This document shows positions 1-11,331 of a DNA stretch of 64,000 nt, piece by piece. The notes beneath the pieces were generated by a model. That model had not been told where the DNA came from and did not search any database. It was given only the letters and a program-made list of their open reading frames with translations. The DNA is from Orychophragmus violaceus (taxonomy: Eukaryota > Streptophyta > Magnoliopsida > Brassicales > Brassicaceae), in contig CM058240.1 in the NCBI GenBank assembly GCA_030180135.1, positions 70,427,581-70,491,580 of the forward strand, in the 5' to 3' direction. Made by a program: the position numbers and the translations under genes. Each line of letters starts with the position of its first letter. Within the stretch, counting starts at the first letter, position 1.

Positions 1-2618
1 ATGCTCTTAAAGGAAGAATGACAAGAATGTTATGCAAGTTTATGTTCTTTTAAACACCCCTAAGTAACACTACTAACAGACAAGAAAGAAACTTTGATCC
101 TCTAAAATGTCCTATGAGAATCCTAAACAAAACATTTTTACCAAAACTTCTTGAAACATATGTGTCATGGATTAGAGAAATTAGGTGAGGTAAGACAACT
201 ATAAGTTAGTTTTTGCATGCTCTTAAAGGTAGAATGAGAAGCATGTTATACAAGTTTATGTTCACTTTAAACACCCCTAAGTAACACTACTAACAGACAA
301 GAAAGAAACTTTGATCTACTAAAATGTCCTATGAGAATCCTAAACAAAACTTTTTTACCAAAACTTCTTGAAACATATGTGTCATGGATTAGAGAAATTA
401 GGTGAGGTAAGACAACTATAAGTTAGTTTTTGCATGCTCTTAAAGGTAGAATGAGAAGCATGTTATACAAGTTTTTGTTCACTTTAAACACCCCCCTAAA
501 TAGTTTTTGTATGCTCTTAAAGGAAGAATGACAAGAATGTTATACAAGTTTATGTTCTTTTAAACACCCCTAAGTAACACTACTAACAGACAAGAACGAA
601 ACTTTGATCTTCTAAAATGTCCTATGAGAATCCTAAACAAAACATTTTTACCAAAACTTCTTGAAACATATGTGTCATGGATTAGAGAAATTAGGTGAGG
701 TAAGACAACTATAAGTTAGTTTTTGCATGCTCTTAAAGGTAGAATGAGAAGCATGTTATACAAGTTTATGTTCACTTTAAACACCCCTAAGTAACCCTAC
801 TAACAGACAAGAAAGAAACTTTGATCTTCTAAAATGTCCTATGAGAATCCTAAACAAAACTTTTTTACCAAAACTTCTTGAAACATATGTGTCATGGATT
901 AGAGAAATTAGGTGAGGTAAGACAACTATAAGTTAGTTTTTCCATGCTCTTAAAGGTAGAATGAGAAGCATGTTATACAAGTTTTTGTTCACTTTAAACA
1001 CCCCCCTAAATAACCCTATTAACAGACAAGAAAGAAACTTTGATCTTCTAAAATGTCCTATGAGAATCCTAAACAAAACATTTTTACCAAAATTTCTTGA
1101 AACATATGTGTCATGGATTAGAGAAATTAGGTGAGGTGAGACAACTATAAGTTAGTTTTTGCATGCTCTTAAAGGTAGAATGAGAAGCATGTTATACAAG
1201 TTTATGTTCACTTTAAACACCCCTAAGTAACCCTACTAACAGACAAGAGAGAAACTTTGATCTTCTAAAATGTCCTATGAGAATCCTAAACAAAACTTTT
1301 TTACCAAAACTTCTTGAAACATATGTGTCATGGATTGGAGAAATTAGGTGAGGTAAGACAACTATAAGATAGTTTTTGTATGCTCTTAAAGGAAGAATGA
1401 CAAGAATGTTATACAAGTTTATGTTCACTTTAAACACCCCTAAGTAACCCTACTAACAGACAAGAAAGAAACTTTGATCTTCTAAAATGTCCTATGAGAA
1501 TCCTAAACAAAACTTTTTTACCAAAACTTCTTGAAACATATGTGTCATGGATTAGAGAAATTAGGTGAGGTAAGACAACTATAAGTTAGTTTTTTTGCAT
1601 GCTCTTAAAGGTAGAATGAGAAGCATGTTATACAAGTTTTTGTTCACTTTAAACACCCCCCTAAATAACCCTATTAACAGACAAGAAAGAAACTTTGATC
1701 TTCTAAAATGTCCTATGAGAATCCTAAACAAAACATTTTTACCAAAATTTCTTGAAACATATGTGTCATGGATTGGAGAAATTGGGTGAGGTAAGACAAC
1801 TATAAGATAGTTTTTGTATGCTCTTAAAGGAAGAATGACAAGAATGTTATGCAAGTTTATGTTCTTTTAAACACCCCTAAGTAACACTACTAACAGACAA
1901 GAAAGAAACTTTGATCCTCTAAAATGTCCTATGAGAATCCTAAACAAAACATTTTTACCAAAACTTCTTGAAACATATGTGTCATGGATTAGAGAAATTA
2001 GGTGAGGTAAGACAACTATAAGTTAGTTTTTGCATGCTCTTAAAGGTAGAATGAGAAGCATGTTATACAAGTTTATGTTCACTTTAAACACCCCTAAGTA
2101 ACACTACTAACAGACAAGAAAGAAACTTTGATCTACTAAAATGTCCTATGAGAATCCTAAACAAAACTTTTTTACCAAAACTTCTTGAAACATATGTGTC
2201 ATGGATTAGAGAAATTAGGTGAGGTAAGACAACTATAAGTTAGTTTTTGCATGCTCTTAAAGGTAGATTGAGAAGCATGTTATACAAGTTTATGTTCACT
2301 TTAAACACCCCTAAGTAACCCTACTAACAGACAAGAAAGAAACTTTGATCTTCTAAAATGTCCTATGAGAATCCTAAACAAAACTTTTTTACCAAAACTT
2401 CTTGAAACATATGTGTCATGGATTAGAGAAATTAGGTGAGGTAAGACAACTATGAGGTAGTTTTTTTGCATGCTCTTAAAGGTAGAATGAGAAGCATGTT
2501 ATACAAGTTTTTGTTCACTTTAAACACCCCCCTAAATAACCCTATTAACAGACAAGAAAGAAACTTTGATCTTCTAAAATGTCCTATGAGAATCCTAAAC
2601 AAAACATTTTTACCAAAA
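1..2618. repeat. 2.6-kb multimonomer block, first of three copies
   Basis: This stretch matches 7044-9661 (offset 7043) and again 10820-13437 (offset 10819) by eye, including rare markers: the 77-bp truncated monomer, AGAACGAAAC, the TTTTTCCATGCTC variant and GATCCTCTAAAA. The match to the copy at 7044 stops at about 2619, where ACTTCTTG here corresponds to ATTTCTTG there. Copies two and three belong to the 3776-bp tandem duplication, so this is an older or separately moved version of the same block. Confidence 0.85.
436..512. repeat. Truncated 77-bp satellite monomer (copy 1)
   Basis: A class B monomer runs normally to CCCCCCTAAATA and then jumps into the start of a class C monomer at TAGTTTTTGTATGC (about 500-503), losing about 142 bp. 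The shared bases at the join are ATA, a 3-bp microhomology. The only comparable sub-length unit I saw elsewhere is its two duplicated descendants. Confidence 0.9.
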
Positions 2619-5600
2619 CTTCTTGAAACATATGTGTCATGGATTAGAGAAATTAGGTGAGGTAAGACAACTATAAGTTAGTTTTTGCATGCTCTTAAAG
2701 GTAGAATGAGAAGCATGTTATACAAGTTTATGTTCACTTTAAACACCCCTAAGTAACCCTACTAACAGACAAGAAAGAAACTTTGATCTTCTAAAATGTC
2801 CTATGAGAATCCTAAACAAAACTTTTTTACCAAAACTTCTTGAAACATATGTGTCATGGATTAGAGAAATTAGGTGAGGTAAGACAACTATAAGTTAGTT
2901 TTTGCATGCTCTTAAAGGTAGAATGAGAAGCATGTTATACAAGTTTTTGTTCACTTTAAACACCCCCCTAAATAACCCTATTAACAGACAAGAAAGAAAC
3001 TTTGATCTTCTAAAATGTCCTATGAGAATCCTAAACAAAACATTTTTACCAAAATTTCTTGAAACATATGTGTCATGGATTAGAGAAATTAGGTGAGGTG
3101 AGACAACTATAAGTTAGTTTTTGCATGCTCTTAAAGGTAGAATGAGAAGCATGTTATACAAGTTTATGTTCACTTTAAACACCCCTAAGTAACCTTACTA
3201 ACAGACAAGAGAGAAACTTTGATCTTCTAAAATGTCCTATGAGAATCCTAAACAAAACTTTTTTACCAAAACTTCTTGAAACATATGTGTCATGGATTGG
3301 AGAAATTAGGTGAGGTAAGACAACTATAAGATAGTTTTTGTATGCTCTTAAAGGAAGAATGACAAGAATGTTATACAAGTTTATGTTCACTTTAAACACC
3401 CCTAAGTAACCCTACTAACAGACAAGAAAGAAACTTTGATCTTCTAAAATGTCCTATGAGAATCCTAAACAAAACTTCTTTACCAAAACTTCTTGAAACA
3501 TATGTGTCATGGATTAGAGAAATTAGGTGAGGTAAGACAACTATAAGTTAGTTTTTTTGCATGCTCTTAAAGGTAGAATGAGAAGCATGTTATACAAGTT
3601 TTTGTTCACTTTAAACACCCCCCTAAATAACCCTATTAACAGACAAGAAAGAAACTTTGATCTTCTAAAATGTCCTATGAGAATCCTAAACAAAACATTT
3701 TTACCAAAATTTCTTGAAACATATGTGTCATGGATTGGAGAAATTGGGTGAGGTAAGACAACTATAAGATAGTTTTTGTATGCTCTTAAAGGAAGAATGA
3801 CAAGAATGTTATGCAAGTTTATGTTCTTTTAAACACCCCTAAGTAACACTACTAACAGACAAGAAAGAAACTTTGATCCTCTAAAATGTCCTATGAGAAT
3901 CCTAAACAAAACATTTTTACCAAAACTTCTTGAAACATATGTGTCATGGATTAGAGAAATTAGGTGAGGTAAGACAACTATAAGTTAGTTTTTGCATGCT
4001 CTTAAAGGTAGAATGAGAAGCATGTTATACAAGTTTATGTTCACTTTAAACACCCCTAAGTAACACTACTAACAGACAAGAAAGAAACTTTGATCTACTA
4101 AAATGTCCTATGAGAATCCTAAACAAAACTTTTTTACCAAAACTTCTTGAAACATATGTGTCATGGATTAGAGAAATTAGGTGAGGTAAGACAACTATAA
4201 GTTAGTTTTTGCATGCTCTTAAAGGTAGATTGAGAAGCATGTTATACAAGTTTATGTTCACTTTAAACACCCCTAAGTAACCCTACTAACAGACAAGAAA
4301 GAAACTTTGATCTTCTAAAATGTCCTATGAGAATCCTAAACAAAACTTTTTTACCAAAACTTCTTGAAACATATGTGTCATGGATTAGAGAAATTAGGTG
4401 AGGTAAGACAACTATGAGGTAGTTTTTTTGCATGCTCTTAAAGGTAGAATGAGAAGCATGTTATACAAGTTTTTGTTCACTTTAAACACCCCCCTAAATA
4501 ACCCTATTAACAGACAAGAAAGAAACTTTGATCTTCTAAAATGTCCTATGAGAATCCTAAACAAAACATTTTTACCAAAATTTCTTGAAACATATGTGTC
4601 ATGGATTGGAGAAATTAGGTGAGGTAAGACAACTACAAGATAGTTTTTGTATGCTCTTAAAGGAAGAATGACAAGAATGTTATACAAGTTTATGTTGTTT
4701 TAAACACCCCTAAGTAACACTACTAACAGACAAGAAAGAAACTTTGATCTTCTAAAATGTCCTATGAGAATCCTAAACAAAACATTTTTACCAAAACTTC
4801 TTGAAACATATGTGTCATGGATTAGAGAAATTAGGTGAGGTAAGACAACTATAAGTTAGTTTTTGCATGCTCTTAAAGGTAGAATGAGAAGCATGTTATA
4901 CAAGTTTATGTTCACTTTAAACACCCCTAAGTAACCCTACTAACAGACAAGAAAGAAACTTTGATCTTCTAAAATGTCCTATGAGAATCCTAAACAAAAC
5001 TTTTTTACCAAAACTTCTTGAAACATATGTGTCATGGATTAGAGAAATTAGGTGAGGTAAGACAACTATAAGTTAGTTTTTGCATGCTCTTAAAGGTAGA
5101 ATGAGAAGCATGTTATACAAGTTTTTGTTCACTTTAAACACCCCCCTAAATACCTATTAACAGACAAGAAAGAAACTTTGATCTTCTAAAATGTCCTATG
5201 AGAATCCTAAACAAAACATTTTTACCAAAATTTCTTGAAACATATGTGTCATGGATTAGAGAAATTAGGTGAGGTGAGACAACTATAAGTTAGTTTTTGC
5301 ATGCTCTTAAAGGTAGAATGAGAAGCATGTTATACAAGTTTATGTTCACTTTAAACACCCCTAAGTAACCCTACTAACAGACAAGAGAGAAACTTTGATC
5401 TTCTAAAATGTCCTATGAGAATCCTAAACAAAAATTTTTTACCAAAACTTCTTGAAACATATGTGTCATGGATTGGAGAAATTAGGTGAGGTAAGACAAC
5501 TATAAGATAGTTTTTGTATGCTCTTAAAGGAAGAATGACAAGAATGTTATACAAGTTTATGTTCACTTTAAACACCCCTAAGTAACCCTACTAACAGACA

Positions 5601-7478
5601 AGAAAGAAACTTTGATCTTCTAAAATGTCCTATGAGAATCCTAAACAAAACTTTTTTACCAAAACTTCTTGAAACATATGTGTCATGGATTAGAGAAATT
5701 AGGTAAGGTAAGACAACTATAAGTTAGTTTTTTTGCATGCTCTTAAAGGTAGAATGAGAAGCATGTTATACAAGTTTTTGTTCACTTTAAACACCCCCCT
5801 AAATAACCCTATTAACAGACAAGAAAGAAACTTTGATCTTCTAAAATGTCCTATGAGAATCCTAAACAAAACATTTTTACCAAAATTTCTTGAAACATAT
5901 GTGTCATGGATTGGAGAAATTGGGTGAGGTAAGACAACTATAAGATAGTTTTTGTATGCTCTTAAAGGAAGAATGACAAGAATGTTATGCAAGTTTATGT
6001 TCTTTTAAACACCCCTAAGTAACACTACTAACAGACAAGAAAGAAACTTTGATCCTCTAAAATGTCCTATGAGAATCCTAAACAAAACATTTTTACCAAA
6101 ACTTCTTGAAACATATGTGTCATGGATTAGAGAAATTAGGTGAGGTAAGACAACTATAAGTTAGTTTTTGCATGCTCTTAAAGGTAGAATGAGAAGCATG
6201 TTATACAAGTTTATGTTCACTTTAAACACCCCTAAGTAACACTACTAACAGACAAGAAAGAAACTTTGATCTACTAAAATGTCCTATGAGAATCCTAAAC
6301 AAAACTTTTTTACCAAAACTTCTTGAAACATATGTGTCATGGATTAGAGAAATTAGGTGAGGTAAGACAACTATAAGTTAGTTTTTGCATGCTCTTAAAG
6401 GTAGAATGAGAAGCATGTTATACAAGTTTATGTTCACTTTAAACACCCCTAAGTAACACTACTAACAGACAAGAAAGAAACTTTGATCTACTAAAATGTC
6501 CTATGAGAATCCTAAACAAAACATTTTTACCAAAACTTCTTGAAACATATGTGTCATGGATTAGAGAAATTAGGTGAGGTAAGACAACTATAAGTTAGTT
6601 TTTGCATGCTCTTAAAGGTAGATTGAGAAGCATGTTATACAAGTTTATGTTCACTTTAAACACCCCTAAGTAACCCTACTAACAGACAAGAAAGAAACTT
6701 TGATCTTCTAAAATGTCCTATGAGAATCCTAAACAAAACTTTTTTACCAAAACTTCTTGAAACATATGTGTCATGGATTAGAGAAATTAGGTGAGGTAAG
6801 ACAACTATAAGTTAGTTTTTTTGCATGCACTTAAAGGTAGAATGAGAAGCATGTTATACAAGTTTTTGTTCACTTTAAACACCCCCCTAAATAACCCTAT
6901 TAACAGACAAGAAAGAAACTTTGATCTTCTAAAATGTCCTATGAGTATCCTAAACAAAACATTTTTACCAAAATTTCTTGAAACATATGTGTCATGGATT
7001 GGAGAAATTGGGTGAGGTAAGACAACTATAAGATAGTTTTTGTATGCTCTTAAAGGAAGAATGACAAGAATGTTATGCAAGTTTATGTTCTTTTAAACAC
7101 CCCTAAGTAACACTACTAACAGACAAGAAAGAAACTTTGATCCTCTAAAATGTCCTATGAGAATCCTAAACAAAACATTTTTACCAAAACTTCTTGAAAC
7201 ATATGTGTCATGGATTAGAGAAATTAGGTGAGGTAAGACAACTATAAGTTAGTTTTTGCATGCTCTTAAAGGTAGAATGAGAAGCATGTTATACAAGTTT
7301 ATGTTCACTTTAAACACCCCTAAGTAACACTACTAACAGACAAGAAAGAAACTTTGATCTACTAAAATGTCCTATGAGAATCCTAAACAAAACTTTTTTA
7401 CCAAAACTTCTTGAAACATATGTGTCATGGATTAGAGAAATTAGGTGAGGTAAGACAACTATAAGTTAGTTTTTGCAT

Positions 7479-7555
7479 GCTCTTAAAGGTAGAATGAGAA
7501 GCATGTTATACAAGTTTTTGTTCACTTTAAACACCCCCCTAAATAGTTTTTGTAT
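7479..7555. repeat. Truncated 77-bp satellite monomer (copy 2)
   Basis: Same deletion junction as at 436-512 (CCCCCCTAAA joined to TAGTTTTTG), with the same neighbouring monomers, so it descends from one deletion event by block duplication. Confidence 0.9.
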
Positions 7556-10500
7556 GCTCTTAAAGGAAGAATGACAAGAATGTTATACAAGTTTATGTTC
7601 TTTTAAACACCCCTAAGTAACACTACTAACAGACAAGAACGAAACTTTGATCTTCTAAAATGTCCTATGAGAATCCTAAACAAAACATTTTTACCAAAAC
7701 TTCTTGAAACATATGTGTCATGGATTAGAGAAATTAGGTGAGGTAAGACAACTATAAGTTAGTTTTTGCATGCTCTTAAAGGTAGAATGAGAAGCATGTT
7801 ATACAAGTTTATGTTCACTTTAAACACCCCTAAGTAACCCTACTAACAGACAAGAAAGAAACTTTGATCTTCTAAAATGTCCTATGAGAATCCTAAACAA
7901 AACTTTTTTACCAAAACTTCTTGAAACATATGTGTCATGGATTAGAGAAATTAGGTGAGGTAAGACAACTATAAGTTAGTTTTTCCATGCTCTTAAAGGT
8001 AGAATGAGAAGCATGTTATACAAGTTTTTGTTCACTTTAAACACCCCCCTAAATAACCCTATTAACAGACAAGAAAGAAACTTTGATCTTCTAAAATGTC
8101 CTATGAGAATCCTAAACAAAACATTTTTACCAAAATTTCTTGAAACATATGTGTCATGGATTAGAGAAATTAGGTGAGGTGAGACAACTATAAGTTAGTT
8201 TTTGCATGCTCTTAAAGGTAGAATGAGAAGCATGTTATACAAGTTTATGTTCACTTTAAACACCCCTAAGTAACCCTACTAACAGACAAGAGAGAAACTT
8301 TGATCTTCTAAAATGTCCTATGAGAATCCTAAACAAAACTTTTTTACCAAAACTTCTTGAAACATATGTGTCATGGATTGGAGAAATTAGGTGAGGTAAG
8401 ACAACTATAAGATAGTTTTTGTATGCTCTTAAAGGAAGAATGACAAGAATGTTATACAAGTTTATGTTCACTTTAAACACCCCTAAGTAACCCTACTAAC
8501 AGACAAGAAAGAAACTTTGATCTTCTAAAATGTCCTATGAGAATCCTAAACAAAACTTTTTTACCAAAACTTCTTGAAACATATGTGTCATGGATTAGAG
8601 AAATTAGGTGAGGTAAGACAACTATAAGTTAGTTTTTTTGCATGCTCTTAAAGGTAGAATGAGAAGCATGTTATACAAGTTTTTGTTCACTTTAAACACC
8701 CCCCTAAATAACCCTATTAACAGACAAGAAAGAAACTTTGATCTTCTAAAATGTCCTATGAGAATCCTAAACAAAACATTTTTACCAAAATTTCTTGAAA
8801 CATATGTGTCATGGATTGGAGAAATTGGGTGAGGTAAGACAACTATAAGATAGTTTTTGTATGCTCTTAAAGGAAGAATGACAAGAATGTTATGCAAGTT
8901 TATGTTCTTTTAAACACCCCTAAGTAACACTACTAACAGACAAGAAAGAAACTTTGATCCTCTAAAATGTCCTATGAGAATCCTAAACAAAACATTTTTA
9001 CCAAAACTTCTTGAAACATATGTGTCATGGATTAGAGAAATTAGGTGAGGTAAGACAACTATAAGTTAGTTTTTGCATGCTCTTAAAGGTAGAATGAGAA
9101 GCATGTTATACAAGTTTATGTTCACTTTAAACACCCCTAAGTAACACTACTAACAGACAAGAAAGAAACTTTGATCTACTAAAATGTCCTATGAGAATCC
9201 TAAACAAAACTTTTTTACCAAAACTTCTTGAAACATATGTGTCATGGATTAGAGAAATTAGGTGAGGTAAGACAACTATAAGTTAGTTTTTGCATGCTCT
9301 TAAAGGTAGATTGAGAAGCATGTTATACAAGTTTATGTTCACTTTAAACACCCCTAAGTAACCCTACTAACAGACAAGAAAGAAACTTTGATCTTCTAAA
9401 ATGTCCTATGAGAATCCTAAACAAAACTTTTTTACCAAAACTTCTTGAAACATATGTGTCATGGATTAGAGAAATTAGGTGAGGTAAGACAACTATGAGG
9501 TAGTTTTTTTGCATGCTCTTAAAGGTAGAATGAGAAGCATGTTATACAAGTTTTTGTTCACTTTAAACACCCCCCTAAATAACCCTATTAACAGACAAGA
9601 AAGAAACTTTGATCTTCTAAAATGTCCTATGAGAATCCTAAACAAAACATTTTTACCAAAATTTCTTGAAACATATGTGTCATGGATTGGAGAAATTAGG
9701 TGAGGTAAGACAACTACAAGATAGTTTTTGTATGCTCTTAAAGGAAGAATGACAAGAATGTTATACAAGTTTATGTTGTTTTAAACACCCCTAAGTAACA
9801 CTACTAACAGACAAGAAAGAAACTTTGATCTTCTAAAATGTCCTATGAGAATCCTAAACAAAACATTTTTACCAAAACTTCTTGAAACATATGTGTCATG
9901 GATTAGAGAAATTAGGTGAGGTAAGACAACTATAAGTTAGTTTTTGCATGCTCTTAAAGGTAGAATGAGAAGCATGTTATACAAGTTTATGTTCACTTTA
10001 AACACCCCTAAGTAACCCTACTAACAGACAAGAAAGAAACTTTGATCTTCTAAAATGTCCTATGAGAATCCTAAACAAAACTTTTTTACCAAAACTTCTT
10101 GAAACATATGTGTCATGGATTAGAGAAATTAGGTGAGGTAAGACAACTATAAGTTAGTTTTTGCATGCTCTTAAAGGTAGAATGAGAAGCATGTTATACA
10201 AGTTTATGTTCACTTTAAACACCCCTAAGTAACACTACTAACAGACAAGAAAGAAACTTTGATCTACTAAAATGTCCTATGAGAATCCTAAACAAAACAT
10301 TTTTACCAAAACTTCTTGAAACATATGTGTCATGGATTAGAGAAATTAGGTGAGGTAAGACAACTATAAGTTAGTTTTTGCATGCTCTTAAAGGTAGATT
10401 GAGAAGCATGTTATACAAGTTTATGTTCACTTTAAACACCCCTAAGTAACCCTACTAACAGACAAGAAAGAAACTTTGATCTTCTAAAATGTCCTATGAG

Positions 10501-11254
10501 AATCCTAAACAAAACTTTTTTACCAAAACTTCTTGAAACATATGTGTCATGGATTAGAGAAATTAGGTGAGGTAAGACAACTATAAGTTAGTTTTTTTGC
10601 ATGCACTTAAAGGTAGAATGAGAAGCATGTTATACAAGTTTTTGTTCACTTTAAACACCCCCCTAAATAACCCTATTAACAGACAAGAAAGAAACTTTGA
10701 TCTTCTAAAATGTCCTATGAGTATCCTAAACAAAACATTTTTACCAAAATTTCTTGAAACATATGTGTCATGGATTGGAGAAATTGGGTGAGGTAAGACA
10801 ACTATAAGATAGTTTTTGTATGCTCTTAAAGGAAGAATGACAAGAATGTTATGCAAGTTTATGTTCTTTTAAACACCCCTAAGTAACACTACTAACAGAC
10901 AAGAAAGAAACTTTGATCCTCTAAAATGTCCTATGAGAATCCTAAACAAAACATTTTTACCAAAACTTCTTGAAACATATGTGTCATGGATTAGAGAAAT
11001 TAGGTGAGGTAAGACAACTATAAGTTAGTTTTTGCATGCTCTTAAAGGTAGAATGAGAAGCATGTTATACAAGTTTATGTTCACTTTAAACACCCCTAAG
11101 TAACACTACTAACAGACAAGAAAGAAACTTTGATCTACTAAAATGTCCTATGAGAATCCTAAACAAAACTTTTTTACCAAAACTTCTTGAAACATATGTG
11201 TCATGGATTAGAGAAATTAGGTGAGGTAAGACAACTATAAGTTAGTTTTTGCAT

Positions 11255-11331
11255 GCTCTTAAAGGTAGAATGAGAAGCATGTTATACAAGTTTTTGTTCA
11301 CTTTAAACACCCCCCTAAATAGTTTTTGTAT
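11255..11331. repeat. Truncated 77-bp satellite monomer (copy 3)
   Basis: Same junction again, exactly 3776 bp after copy 2, as expected from the tandem duplication that spans it. Confidence 0.9.

Noticed and set aside
1213..1437. Recurrent open frames of about 64-98 codons on both strands throughout the satellite
   Set aside because: They repeat with the monomer, start at non-ATG codons in many cases, overlap each other on opposite strands and shift frame between monomers (217 is not a multiple of 3). They are by-products of the repeat, not genes.
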